The notes: generated from the letters alone by a model not told the origin. A stretch of 44,056 nt of DNA from Flavobacterium sinopsychrotolerans (GCF_900110375.1 NZ_FODN01000009.1:122543-166598); one strand, 5' to 3'; positions 25,379 to 34,258 are shown, counted from the stretch's first letter. Numbers and translations are program-made.

Positions 25379-26478
25379 TTTTTGGAGGTATTTATCGTAA
25401 CAAAAAAGTTTTAGTTACTGGTAATACGGGATTTAAAGGTTCTTGGTTGTGCACTTGGTTAATTTCATTAGGAGCTGATGTGTATGGGATTTCAAATGAA
25501 ATACCTACAACGCCTTCGATGTTTGTTGAATTGGGATTGACGGATAAAATGAAACATTTTGTTGCGGATGTTCGTGATTTGGAATCTATAAAAAAAATAA
25601 TCAACGAAGTGGAACCTCATTTTGTATTCCATTTAGCAGCACAGGCTATAGTCTCATTGTCATATAGTGAGCCAATAGATACCATTTCCACGAACGTAAT
25701 GGGAACGGCAAATGTTCTTGAAGTACTGCGTACTTATAGCAAACCATGCACGGCAATTATTATTACCAGTGATAAATGTTATGATAATGTAGAGTGGATT
25801 TATGGTTATAAAGAAACAGATGCCGTAGGTGGTAAAGATATTTATAGTGGAAGCAAAGGTGCTGCAGAACTAATATTCAAATCGTACTACCATTCTTTCT
25901 TTAAAAAAGAAGGAGGCCCTGTACAAGTAGCATCTGCACGTGCGGGTAATGTTATTGGAGGTGGCGATTGGGCTTTAGATCGTATCATACCAGATTGTAT
26001 GCGTTCATGGAGTGAAGGAAAAGTAGTGGAGATTAGAAGTCCAAAAGCAACCCGACCTTGGCAACATGTTTTAGAACCACTTAGTGGTTATTTGCAATTG
26101 GGAGAGCGTTTGTATAAAGATCATTCTTTGAATGGAGAAAGTTTTAATTTTGGTCCAAAACCGGAATATAATCATACCGTTCAGGAAATTTTGGAAGATA
26201 TGAGTGTGCGTTGGCATTTTGAAAACTCAAAAGAAGCCTATCAGATAACTGGAAATATTAAGTTTTATGAAGCTGGTTTGTTAAAGTTGAATTGTGATAA
26301 GGCGTTGTTCCATTTTCAATGGAAAGCAACATTGGATTATCCGAATTTACTAGCGTTTACTAGCGATTGGTATTATGAGTTTTATAAAAACAAACCCGAT
26401 ATGTTTGCTTATACAAAATCGCAGATTGAGGGTTATGAAAATTTAGCTACACTTGGAAATATAGGATGGACAAAATAA
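25354..26478 (+). CDS. rfbG: CDP-glucose 4,6-dehydratase
   Basis: Converts CDP-glucose to CDP-4-keto-6-deoxyglucose. This extended SDR of 374 residues has VTGNTGFKGSWL near residue 20, HLAAQAIVSLSY, TSDKCYDN and the Y...K pair in YSGSKGAAEL, all specific for RfbG/DdhB. Two starts, ATG 25354 and ATG 25363, are possible. No homologue of the PLP/iron-sulphur E1 enzyme (RfbH/DdhC) follows, so the intermediate is not routed to a 3,6-dideoxyhexose in this window. Confidence 0.95.
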   Translation: MGKMGEKVVFGGIYRNKKVLVTGNTGFKGSWLCTWLISLGADVYGISNEIPTTPSMFVELGLTDKMKHFVADVRDLESIKKIINEVEPHFVFHLAAQAIVSLSYSEPIDTISTNVMGTANVLEVLRTYSKPCTAIIITSDKCYDNVEWIYGYKETDAVGGKDIYSGSKGAAELIFKSYYHSFFKKEGGPVQVASARAGNVIGGGDWALDRIIPDCMRSWSEGKVVEIRSPKATRPWQHVLEPLSGYLQLGERLYKDHSLNGESFNFGPKPEYNHTVQEILEDMSVRWHFENSKEAYQITGNIKFYEAGLLKLNCDKALFHFQWKATLDYPNLLAFTSDWYYEFYKNKPDMFAYTKSQIEGYENLATLGNIGWTK

Positions 26479-26909
26479 AAATAGAAGGGGTTTTATTGAC
26501 TCCGTTAAAAAGGATACATCATCCCAAGGGTGATGTTTTTCATGGAATGAAAAAATCGGATCCTGGTTTTTCGGGTTTTGGAGAAGCCTATTTTTCCACA
26601 ATCAACTATGAAGACACAAAACCTTGGAAAAAGCACCTTGAAATGACATTGAACTTTGTGGTGCCAATGGGAGAAATACGTTTTGTTATTTTTGATGATA
26701 GAGAAGATAGTTCGACTAAAAATAATTTTTTTGATGTTACACTGGGGGATAATCATTATCAAAGGATTACGATTCCTCCAGGGGTTTGGGTAGCCTTCAG
26801 TGGAGTTGGGGTGAACTATAATCTTTTGTTAAATTTGGCCAATTTAGAACATGATCCAAGTGAGATAGAAAGAAAAGAAATTTTAACAGATATTCCTTAC
26901 GCATGGTAA
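26466..26909 (+). CDS. RmlC-like cupin sugar epimerase of the CDP branch
   Basis: A 147-residue cupin-fold protein related to dTDP-4-dehydrorhamnose 3,5-epimerase but shorter than RmlC. Recognisable segments are GVLLTPLKRIHHPKGDVFHG, NFVVPMGEIRFVIFDDR and RITIPPGVWVAFSG. It lies between rfbG and an SDR reductase with overlaps of 13 and 7 bases, so it probably epimerises C3 and/or C5 of CDP-4-keto-6-deoxyglucose before 4-keto reduction. The genuine RmlC for rhamnose is encoded separately at 31684-32232. Which carbon is epimerised cannot be told from sequence. Confidence 0.78.
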   Translation: MDKIKIEGVLLTPLKRIHHPKGDVFHGMKKSDPGFSGFGEAYFSTINYEDTKPWKKHLEMTLNFVVPMGEIRFVIFDDREDSSTKNNFFDVTLGDNHYQRITIPPGVWVAFSGVGVNYNLLLNLANLEHDPSEIERKEILTDIPYAW

Positions 26910-27853
26910 ATAAAAAAGTGCTCGTTACCGGTGGTAGTGGCTATATTGGCGCGCGACTTTGTTTGCATTTAGCTAATGAGGGCTATGCAGTAACGCCACT
27001 TTGTTATTCAAAAATACCCTCCGATGAGAATTGGATATCCAAAATGGATAGAGTCATATTGGGTGATATCCGAGATGAGGTTTTCATGCAAGAGGTTGCG
27101 GAGTATCAATATGATATTTTAGTACACTTGGTTTCTTTAGACCATCATCAATCAAATGGGAGTCCATCTTTCGTTAGCTCAGTCAACATAACACCTGTTT
27201 GGTCTATGTTAGATATATTTTCAAAAAAAGGATTAGGGAAATTTATTTATTTCTCAACGGCGCAAGTTTACGGAATGTTAAAGGACGAGGTAGTAACAGA
27301 AAGTAAGAAGTTGAATGCGCAAAATGCTTATGGGCTGACGCACCAAATAGGAGAGTTGATTTGCGAACATTACGATAAAACGACAGCGGTAGATTGTTGT
27401 ATAGTTCGATTGTCTAACAGTTACGGGGCGCCACTGTTTGAGGAGAATAATTGTTGGTGGTTAGTCGTGAATGATTTGTGCCGTATGGCTTATATTCAAA
27501 AAGAGATTATCTTACAATCAGACGGAACGCCATTGCGTGATTTTATACATGGATGGGACGTATGTTATGGAGTTCAGAATATAATTGAAACGCCTGAGAA
27601 AAACTTGACCTACAATTTAAGTTCAGGAACTACACTTTCAATTATGGATATTGCTAAAAAAATAAAAGCAGTCTTCGCCATTAGATATGGTATAGAGTTA
27701 CCGATATCAGCAACTGATCAAAAAAATAAAACAGAATCAAAACGATACCAGTTAGATAATAGCCTGATTCGTAGTATTGGTTTCGAATTTAAGTTGTCTT
27801 TAGAAGATGGAATTAATAACCTTTTTGATTATTTAGAACATAATAATGAATAA
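26903..27853 (+). CDS. SDR-family sugar 4-ketoreductase/epimerase, atypical active site
   Basis: Extended SDR of 316 residues with GGSGYIGARL at 10-19 and FSTAQVYG at 117-124. At the place of the catalytic Y-x3-K the sequence is AYGLTHQ: Y143 is present but position 147 is histidine, not lysine. It follows the cupin epimerase and should carry out the last step, reduction of the 4-keto group, to a CDP-6-deoxyhexose. The missing lysine means either a subfamily in which His substitutes or an enzyme with altered activity. It overlaps both neighbours (7 and 8 bases). Confidence 0.8.
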   Translation: MVNKKVLVTGGSGYIGARLCLHLANEGYAVTPLCYSKIPSDENWISKMDRVILGDIRDEVFMQEVAEYQYDILVHLVSLDHHQSNGSPSFVSSVNITPVWSMLDIFSKKGLGKFIYFSTAQVYGMLKDEVVTESKKLNAQNAYGLTHQIGELICEHYDKTTAVDCCIVRLSNSYGAPLFEENNCWWLVVNDLCRMAYIQKEIILQSDGTPLRDFIHGWDVCYGVQNIIETPEKNLTYNLSSGTTLSIMDIAKKIKAVFAIRYGIELPISATDQKNKTESKRYQLDNSLIRSIGFEFKLSLEDGINNLFDYLEHNNE

Positions 27854-28727
27854 TACAGCTCCTTTTTTTTCAATAGTAATTCCTACATACAATCACGCTC
27901 ATTTCATGAAACGTTGTTTGGATAGTTTAATCAGTCAAACGCACCAAAATTGGGAGGCGATAGTAGTAAATAATTTCTCAGAAGACAATACGATTGAAAT
28001 AGTAGAAGGGTATAATGATCCCCGCATCCGCTTAATTAATAATGCAAATGGAGGCATAATAGCTGTGTCTAGAAATAAAGGAATTTCAGAAGCCAAAGGG
28101 GATTGGATTTGTTTTTTAGATTCAGATGATTGGTGGTATTCTAATAAATTAGAATTTTCCTTACCATATTTGAATGATTATGATTTGATTTATCATAGTT
28201 TGGACAAACAATTTTTAGGAAAGAGTAATGCAGGAGTTATAAATGGAAGAATTTTAAAGAATGATATCGCTAAAGATTTTTTAGTCAATGGATTTTGTAT
28301 CCCCAACTCTAGTGTTATGGTTAGGAGAGAAATTATTGACAAAGTCGGGAAAATTAATGAAGATAAATCATTTATTGCGATAGAAGATTCAGATTATTGG
28401 ATGAGGATTTCAAAAATAACCAGCCGCTTTAAGTTTATAGATTTATGTTTAGGTGCTTATTGGATAGGTGAGAATATTTCAATTTCTGCAAAGCAAATTG
28501 ATCGAGAGCTTTTTCTTTTCAATAAATATAAAAGTTTGTTAAATTCAGCAGAACGAAATCAAGCGGAAAAATACTTAGCTTTTAGAAAAGCTAGAATATA
28601 CCATCAAATAGGCGCCTTCAAAGAAGCTAAATGTGAATATTTGATTTCCTTAAATAATCCCTTGGTCTCGTTTAATGTGAAGGCAATTATTGGTTATTTA
28701 TTATGTTTGGTTGTTAGGATAAAATAA
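27846..28727 (+). CDS. Glycosyltransferase family 2
   Basis: A GT-A inverting transferase of 293 residues. FSIVIPTYNHAHFMKRCLDS begins at residue 7, the metal-binding DXD-type motif appears as FLDSDDWW (about residues 92-99), and NSSVMVRREIIDKVG plus IAIEDSDYWMRI form the acceptor part. A C-terminal tail with a hydrophobic stretch (FNVKAIIGYLLCLVVRI) may bind the membrane. Its start overlaps the SDR gene by 8 bases; it is a candidate for transferring the CDP-derived sugar. Confidence 0.88.
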   Translation: MNNTAPFFSIVIPTYNHAHFMKRCLDSLISQTHQNWEAIVVNNFSEDNTIEIVEGYNDPRIRLINNANGGIIAVSRNKGISEAKGDWICFLDSDDWWYSNKLEFSLPYLNDYDLIYHSLDKQFLGKSNAGVINGRILKNDIAKDFLVNGFCIPNSSVMVRREIIDKVGKINEDKSFIAIEDSDYWMRISKITSRFKFIDLCLGAYWIGENISISAKQIDRELFLFNKYKSLLNSAERNQAEKYLAFRKARIYHQIGAFKEAKCEYLISLNNPLVSFNVKAIIGYLLCLVVRIK

Positions 28728-28782
28728 TCGTTAAGAATTGAAATTTTAAAATCGTTTTCTAAATAAGGAATATTATAAAAAA

Positions 28783-29838
28783 ATGAAAATAGCTTTTATC
28801 ATACCTAAATTAATCAATGAAGCTCCAGTTATTGTCGTAAGGGACTTGATAAATCAAATAAACGACAAAGTAGTCTCAATTGATATTTATTATTTTGATG
28901 ATGTAGATGTAAAAGAAATTAATGTTGCAAATAATTGTTATAAGATTTCTTTTTTAGAAGGAATTGATTTTGATAATTATGATATTATACATTCACACAT
29001 GCTTAGGCCTGATTTGTATATTTTGTTTAATCGGCATAAAATAAAGAAAGCTAAATGTGTTTCTACTTTGCATAATGATATCTTTAAGGTATTGAAAGAT
29101 TCTCATAATATATTTGTAGCTTTTATAGTTGAGAAATTATGGATTAAGGCTTTAAACTCATTTGATTCTGTTGTTGTTTTGTCAGAAAGCATGAAATCTC
29201 AATATATAAAATCGATAACAAAAGTTCCTTTATCTGTGGTTTTTAATGGAAGAGATTTTCCGAATTCGTTTGAATCAGAAATTGAGGATGCAGATGTTAA
29301 AAGCATAAATTTATTAAAATCTCAGTATAAATTAATCGGTGTGTCTGCTAGAATAAGAAAGATAAAAGGGTTTTCACAATTAATCAAAGTTTTACCTTTT
29401 TTGAATGAATACGCGTTAATTTTTGTTGGCGACGGTGATGAAAAGCAGACTCTAATTGAATTAGCAAAAGAACTTAATGTTTTAGACAGATGTCTTTTTT
29501 TGGGATACCGTATTGATGGTTTTAGATATTTGAAATTTTTTGATTTTTATGCAATGACTTCTTATTCAGAAGGATTTCCTTTAGGCCTGTTAGAAGCTGC
29601 TCAAAATAAATTACCTGTTTTTTGTTCAGATTTACCTGTTTTCAGAGAATTATTCGACGAAAGTGAAGTTTCTTATTATCATTTAAATGACATTGAATCT
29701 CTTAAGTATTCAATTTTGAAATTAGAAAATAATAAAGAAGAGTTTTCCAAAAATCTTTGGACTACAGTAATGAATAAATATAGTTTAAAAAAGATGGGCA
29801 AAAATTATTTGGATTTATATAAAAAATTAATTTATTAA
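28783..29838 (+). CDS. Glycosyltransferase family 4
   Basis: 351 residues with a GT-B fold. IIHSHMLRPDLYIL (near residue 70) lies in the N-domain, GVSARIRKIKGFSQLIKVL starts the C-domain, and YSEGFPLGLLEAAQN contains the intact E-x7-E motif. Very AT-rich. It stands 55 bases after the GT2 gene and is followed by a 122-base gap without features. Confidence 0.87.
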   Translation: MKIAFIIPKLINEAPVIVVRDLINQINDKVVSIDIYYFDDVDVKEINVANNCYKISFLEGIDFDNYDIIHSHMLRPDLYILFNRHKIKKAKCVSTLHNDIFKVLKDSHNIFVAFIVEKLWIKALNSFDSVVVLSESMKSQYIKSITKVPLSVVFNGRDFPNSFESEIEDADVKSINLLKSQYKLIGVSARIRKIKGFSQLIKVLPFLNEYALIFVGDGDEKQTLIELAKELNVLDRCLFLGYRIDGFRYLKFFDFYAMTSYSEGFPLGLLEAAQNKLPVFCSDLPVFRELFDESEVSYYHLNDIESLKYSILKLENNKEEFSKNLWTTVMNKYSLKKMGKNYLDLYKKLIY

Positions 29839-29960
29839 AGAGATTATTGATGGATTTAAAAACCTAACTACCTATATTAGTTTTTTGAATAGCCAAAAAG
29901 GAAAAAAATAGTTTTGAGAGATGTTTTTAAAATAAGATGTAGAGAAACAAAAAATATTGA

Positions 29961-30779
29961 ATGAACACAAAAATAACTACCTGTATTGTTTTGTACGAAA
30001 ACGAAATCACATTGGTGCAAAATGCTGTCCAATCTATATTAAAAATATGTGCGGTTGATAAAATATTTTTGGTCGATAATTCGCTTACTAATCAATTAAA
30101 AGTATTGGTTACCGATTCCAGAATCAAATATATCCACAATCCTTCTAATCCTGGTTTTGGAGCGTCCCATAATGTGGCTATTCAACAGGCGCTGGAGTTT
30201 GGTTCAAAATATCATTTTATCGTGAATCCTGATATTTATTTTGAGGGAGATGTGATTTCGCCAATGGTAGAGTATATGGCAAATGATGCCACAATTGGAA
30301 TGATGATGCCACAGATTCTAAATGTAGATGGAAGTGTTCAGAATTTACCTAAACTTTTACCTAGTCCTTTAAGTATATTAAAAAGGAAAATTAAAAAACC
30401 AGTAACGGCGTATCAGAAATTCATCAACGAATATGAGTTGCGGGAGGTTCCCAAAGATACCATTTACAATGCTCCTGTGCTTTCGGGTTGTTTTACTTTA
30501 TTCAATCTAGATGCAATAAAAATAGTGGGGATGTATGACGATGCTTTTTTTATGTATTTTGAAGATTGGGATTTGTCAAGAAGAATGCACCAACATTACA
30601 AAACCATTTATTTCCCACAGGTTTCGGTGGTGCACGAATATGAATCAGGAGCCAATAAGAGTAAAAAATTATTTAAAATATTTGTAGACTCTGCAATAAC
30701 CTACTTTAATAAATGGGGGTGGTTTTTTGATTCTGAAAGAAAGACAATAAATAAGGAGGCTTTGTCTCAATTTAAATAA
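29961..30779 (+). CDS. Glycosyltransferase family 2, rhamnosyltransferase-like
   Basis: 272 residues. TTCIVLYENEITLVQNAVQS at the N-terminus, NPGFGASHNVAIQ, FIVNPDIYFEGD (the DXD-like site is NPD) and YDDAFFMYFEDWDLSRRM near residue 190 are typical of WbbL-type rhamnosyltransferases. Since the dTDP-rhamnose genes follow, transfer of L-rhamnose is a reasonable inference. Its stop abuts the start of the next gene. Confidence 0.86.
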   Translation: MNTKITTCIVLYENEITLVQNAVQSILKICAVDKIFLVDNSLTNQLKVLVTDSRIKYIHNPSNPGFGASHNVAIQQALEFGSKYHFIVNPDIYFEGDVISPMVEYMANDATIGMMMPQILNVDGSVQNLPKLLPSPLSILKRKIKKPVTAYQKFINEYELREVPKDTIYNAPVLSGCFTLFNLDAIKIVGMYDDAFFMYFEDWDLSRRMHQHYKTIYFPQVSVVHEYESGANKSKKLFKIFVDSAITYFNKWGWFFDSERKTINKEALSQFK

Positions 30780-31673
30780 ATGAAAATAACAATAACCGGA
30801 GCTACAGGATTTGTTGGTAGTAATCTTCAAGACTATTTGAAGACTTCTCATGAAATAGCATCCATGCGTGTTCGTTACGTACCCAATCAAAGATTTGATA
30901 TACAAACGGATGTTATTATGCATCTGGCTGGCAAAGCGCATGACTTGAAGAAAGTTTCTAATCCTCAGGATTACTACGAAGCTAATTTTGAATTGACCAA
31001 GCAATTGTTTGATGCTTTCTTAGCATCAGAAGCATCGATTTTTATATTTATGAGTACCGTAAAAGCCGTCGCAGATGAAGTTAAAGGAATATTGAGTGAA
31101 GACGAAATACCTAATCCAAAAACTCATTATGGGATTGCAAAGCAGCAAGCCGAACAGTATATTTTGAACAAAGAAATACCAGAAGGTAAACGGGTTTATA
31201 TTTTAAGACCTTGTATGATACATGGTCTTGGAAATAAAGGCAATTTGAATTTATTGTATCAATTAGTTGCTAAAGGATTGCCATGGCCCTTAGGAGATTT
31301 TCAAAATAAACGTTCTTTTTTAAGCATTGAAAATCTTTGTTTTGTAATACAGGAGTTAATAGAAAACGTGGCTATTCCATCGGGAGTATATCAAGTGGCA
31401 GATGATAAATCTTTATCTACAAACGAATTAATCCATTTATTAGGAGTGAGTTTGGGTAAAAAAAATAGAATTTTAAATATTCCGTCCTCTTGGATTAAAA
31501 GAGTTGCTAAGCTTGGAGATCATATGTATTTACCACTCAATTCTGAAAGTTTGCAAAAATTAACTGAGAATTATGTGGTAAGTAATAAGAAGCTAATAAA
31601 GGCGATAGGAAAGCCATTACCAATAGAATCAAAAAAAGGTTTGTTGAAAACATTCCAATCATTCAAAAAATAA
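30780..31673 (+). CDS. UDP-4-keto-N-acetyl-6-deoxyhexosamine reductase (WbpV/WreQ-like SDR)
   Basis: Extended SDR of 297 residues with GATGFVGSNL at 7-16, MHLAGKAHD, FMSTVKAVADE and Y...K in THYGIAKQQAE. KGLPWPLGDFQNKRSFLSIENL is characteristic of the group that reduces the product of PglF/WbpM-type dehydratases to UDP-FucNAc or UDP-QuiNAc. In many genomes it sits beside a WecA/WbpL-like initiating transferase; such a gene lies at 36841-37794. It starts on the base after the preceding stop. Which C4 epimer is made cannot be told. Confidence 0.8.
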   Translation: MKITITGATGFVGSNLQDYLKTSHEIASMRVRYVPNQRFDIQTDVIMHLAGKAHDLKKVSNPQDYYEANFELTKQLFDAFLASEASIFIFMSTVKAVADEVKGILSEDEIPNPKTHYGIAKQQAEQYILNKEIPEGKRVYILRPCMIHGLGNKGNLNLLYQLVAKGLPWPLGDFQNKRSFLSIENLCFVIQELIENVAIPSGVYQVADDKSLSTNELIHLLGVSLGKKNRILNIPSSWIKRVAKLGDHMYLPLNSESLQKLTENYVVSNKKLIKAIGKPLPIESKKGLLKTFQSFKK

Positions 31674-31683
31674 TAAGTATAAT

Positions 31684-32232
31684 ATGATCATTGAAAAAAC
31701 AACAATACAAGATTTAGTGATTGTAACTCCTAGCGTTTTTGAAGACTCCAGGGGTTTCTTTTTTGAGGCCTACAACCAAGCTAAATTTCGTAAAAATGGA
31801 ATCAATTATCAATTTATACAGGACAATCAGTCCTTCTCTACAAGAGGGGTGATTCGAGGATTGCATTTACAAGTTAATCCTTTTGCGCAAGCTAAATTGG
31901 TTCGCGTCTTAGAAGGTGAAATTCTTGATGTTGCCGTCGATTTACGTAAAAATTCGCCTACTTACGGCGAGCATTTTAATGTAGTTTTGAGTGCCGAAAA
32001 TAAAAAACAATTGATGGTACCGCATGGTTTTGCCCATGGTTTTTCGGTTTTGAGTGAAACGGCATCTGTACTGTATAAAGTAGATCAACTGTACCATAAA
32101 GAAAGTGAAAGAGGGATTCGGTTTGATGATCCTACGCTTGCTATTGATTGGCAGTTGCTTCCTGAAGAAGTTATTGTTTCTGAAAAGGATTTGATATTGC
32201 CTGGTTTTAATGATATCGATTGGGAGTTTTAA
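31684..32232 (+). CDS. rmlC: dTDP-4-dehydrorhamnose 3,5-epimerase
   Basis: 182 residues, the standard RmlC length. RGVIRGLHLQ near residue 57 includes the catalytic histidine, DNQSFSTRGV precedes it, VPHGFAHGFSVLSE is the second cupin motif, and GIRFDDPTLAIDW closes the conserved part. It acts in the third step of dTDP-L-rhamnose synthesis. It lies 10 bases after the SDR gene, and its gene order relative to rmlD is interrupted by a toxin-antitoxin pair. Also called rfbC. Confidence 0.95.
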   Translation: MIIEKTTIQDLVIVTPSVFEDSRGFFFEAYNQAKFRKNGINYQFIQDNQSFSTRGVIRGLHLQVNPFAQAKLVRVLEGEILDVAVDLRKNSPTYGEHFNVVLSAENKKQLMVPHGFAHGFSVLSETASVLYKVDQLYHKESERGIRFDDPTLAIDWQLLPEEVIVSEKDLILPGFNDIDWEF

Positions 32233-32446
32233 AATGGGTTTTGGGGATTAGGTTTTGGGTTTTAGACTTAAAGTTGTAAGTTGTATAGAGAGATGGTTTT
32301 AGAACTTAACCACAAAGTTCACAAAGGAATCGCAAAGGGCATTACGATTGTTGCTTTAACCATATGCAGCGCTGCTGAAAAGTTTTTTGTCGCAAGTTTA
32401 AAAGATTTTGACGGTCAAAGTAAAAACATTTAAATTGAACTGAATT

Positions 32447-32848
32447 ATGGAAGAAGATATTCGATGGAAACAACGTTTTGGAAACTATCTGAAAGCACTT
32501 GGACAGTTGCAGAAATTTATAGCGAAGGATAATTTAAACGAGCTGGAAGAACAAGGGCTTATTCAAGCTTTTGAATTTACACATGAGTTGGCTTGGAATG
32601 TAATGAAGGATTATTTTGAATACCAGGGAAATACGACTATTACTGGGTCTAGAGATGCTACAAGAGAAGCCTTTCAAAAAGGATTGATTCAGGATGGGGC
32701 ACAATGGATGGAAATGATAAAAAGTAGAAACCAATCTACACATACTTATAACGAAAGTACAGCAAACGATATTAGAGATAGAATATTAAATTATTATTAC
32801 GATTTGTTTGTCTCTTTTAACGAAAAAATGAAAGAATTTTTAGAATGA
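32447..32848 (+). CDS. hepT: HepT-like HEPN toxin (HI0074 family)
   Basis: A 133-residue all-helical protein of the HI0074/HepT family, once named nucleotidyltransferase substrate-binding protein. The HEPN RNase motif R-x4-H-x-Y is intact: RNQSTHTY, R94/H99/Y101. FEFTHELAWNVMKDYFEYQG and SRDATREAFQKGLI are family signatures. The antitoxin gene overlaps by 4 bases. In studied HepT-MntA (type VII) systems, the MntA partner neutralises HepT by adding AMP to a tyrosine of this motif. It is unrelated to the polysaccharide pathway and probably stabilises the locus or was inserted later. Confidence 0.88.
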   Translation: MEEDIRWKQRFGNYLKALGQLQKFIAKDNLNELEEQGLIQAFEFTHELAWNVMKDYFEYQGNTTITGSRDATREAFQKGLIQDGAQWMEMIKSRNQSTHTYNESTANDIRDRILNYYYDLFVSFNEKMKEFLE

Positions 32849-33150
32849 TACAATTTGGGTTAAAACAGGAAGATATCGACAAAATAAATCATGTCTTTGC
32901 AAGCAATGAAGGCATTGATAGCGTTGTTATTTATGGTTCTAGAGCTAAAGGGAACTTTAAAGTAGGTTCTGATATTGATTTGACGATCATCGAGAATTCA
33001 TTAACTTTTCCAGAGTTTTTGGAAATAGAGAATACATTAGATGATTTATTATTGCCTTACAAAATAGATTTGTCCCTAAAACGGAACATAACCAATATTG
33101 ATTTGCTTGCGCATATTGACAGAGTTGGGAAATTGTTTTACAAAAGATGA
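32845..33150 (+). CDS. mntA: MntA-like nucleotidyltransferase antitoxin
   Basis: A 101-residue minimal nucleotidyltransferase. GSRAKGNFKVGSDIDL (31-46) is the complete GS-x10-DxD active-site motif (G31, S32, D43, D45), and a third acidic position is probable in KIDLSLKRN. It starts inside the last codons of hepT (ATGA overlap). Inferred role: AMPylating antitoxin of the HepT-MntA pair. Confidence 0.88.
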   Translation: MIQFGLKQEDIDKINHVFASNEGIDSVVIYGSRAKGNFKVGSDIDLTIIENSLTFPEFLEIENTLDDLLLPYKIDLSLKRNITNIDLLAHIDRVGKLFYKR

Positions 33151-33333
33151 AATAGCCCAGAGTGACGATCGATTCCATTTAAGATTACCAAAAGTTTTAA
33201 AAATGTTTAAAAGTTTACCGTTCAAAGTTGTCTGTTGGATCGAGACTTGTATCTCTTTGTAAGTGGAATAATCAAAATAAAATAAAGTAAAAGCAGCAGT
33301 AATACGCTTGTGCTTTTGCGTTAAAGAACAAAA

Positions 33334-34188
33334 ATGAAAAAAATTTTAGTGACAGGGGCTACTGGACAATTAGGTTCAGAACTGAAAGTGTTATCCGAGA
33401 ATTATGCGCAATATGAATGGATTTTTGCGGATAGAACGCAAGTATCTTTGGATAATTTGGATGTCTTAAAAAAACAATTAGAAGTACTATCTCCAAATAT
33501 AATTTTGAATTGTGGTGCTTATACTGCTGTAGACAAAGCTGAAACCGAACAGGAATTAGCAAACATGATTAATGATTTGGCTGTAGGTATTATTGCCCAA
33601 TATGCTAAAGATTATTCCGTAAAATTAATCCATATTTCTACCGATTATGTATTTGATGGTACCTCATCCGTTGCATTGACAGAGGAAGCTGTAACCAAAC
33701 CTATTAATGTTTATGGGGCAACTAAAAGAGCAGGGGAGCTAACGTGTTTGAAATTAAATCCAGATGCTATTATCATCAGAACTTCATGGGTTTACAGTAG
33801 ATTTGGAAACAATTTTGTAAAAACCATGCAACGATTGTTACAGGAACGCGATACTATTAGTGTTGTCAACGATCAAATCGGTTCTCCAACGTATGCAGCG
33901 GATTTGGCTCAGGTAATGATGAACATTGTAACGGCACAAGAGTGGATTGCAGGAATGTATAATTATTCGAATGAAGGAGAAATCAGTTGGTACGAATTTG
34001 TTTTGGCTATCCAAGAAATTGGAGGTTATACTTGTGAAGTGAATGGTATTCCTTCATCGGCTTATCCTATGCCTGCAAAGCGTCCCGCTTTTTCTTTATT
34101 GGATAAAAGCAAGATTAAAGAGGTGTACGGTATTGATGTGCCGGAGTATAAGGTTAGTTTGAAAAAATGTTTAAAGTTTAAAGTTTAA
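33334..34188 (+). CDS. rmlD: dTDP-4-dehydrorhamnose reductase
   Basis: Last step of dTDP-L-rhamnose synthesis. 284 residues, standard length. GATGQLGSEL at 8-17 binds the cofactor, HISTDYVFDGT and VYGATKRAGE (Y...K pair) form the active site, and RTSWVYSRFGNNFVKTM is typical of RmlD. It is 183 bases downstream of mntA and separated from rmlB by a 70-base spacer that carries a shortened family C repeat. Also called rfbD. Confidence 0.94.
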   Translation: MKKILVTGATGQLGSELKVLSENYAQYEWIFADRTQVSLDNLDVLKKQLEVLSPNIILNCGAYTAVDKAETEQELANMINDLAVGIIAQYAKDYSVKLIHISTDYVFDGTSSVALTEEAVTKPINVYGATKRAGELTCLKLNPDAIIIRTSWVYSRFGNNFVKTMQRLLQERDTISVVNDQIGSPTYAADLAQVMMNIVTAQEWIAGMYNYSNEGEISWYEFVLAIQEIGGYTCEVNGIPSSAYPMPAKRPAFSLLDKSKIKEVYGIDVPEYKVSLKKCLKFKV

Positions 34189-34200
34189 AGTTGTTCAAGA

Positions 34201-34238
34201 GTTCTCGATGCAATTTTATAAAATTACTCGAACTGACG
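34201..34238. repeat. Family C repeat with collapsed hairpin
   Basis: GTTCTCGATG at the left and ACTCGAACTGACG at the right match full family C copies, but only one TTTTATAAAA arm lies between them and the GTCGCTGTCGC loop is missing. This is what precise loss of a hairpin between two arms would leave. It lies between rmlD and rmlB. Confidence 0.6.
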
Positions 34239-34258
34239 AATATTAAAATAATATAGAA

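Noticed and set aside
33196..33215. TTTTAAA / TTTAAAA inverted repeat downstream of mntA as a terminator
   Set aside because: The stem is all A/T and no T-run follows on the + strand, so termination is not supported.
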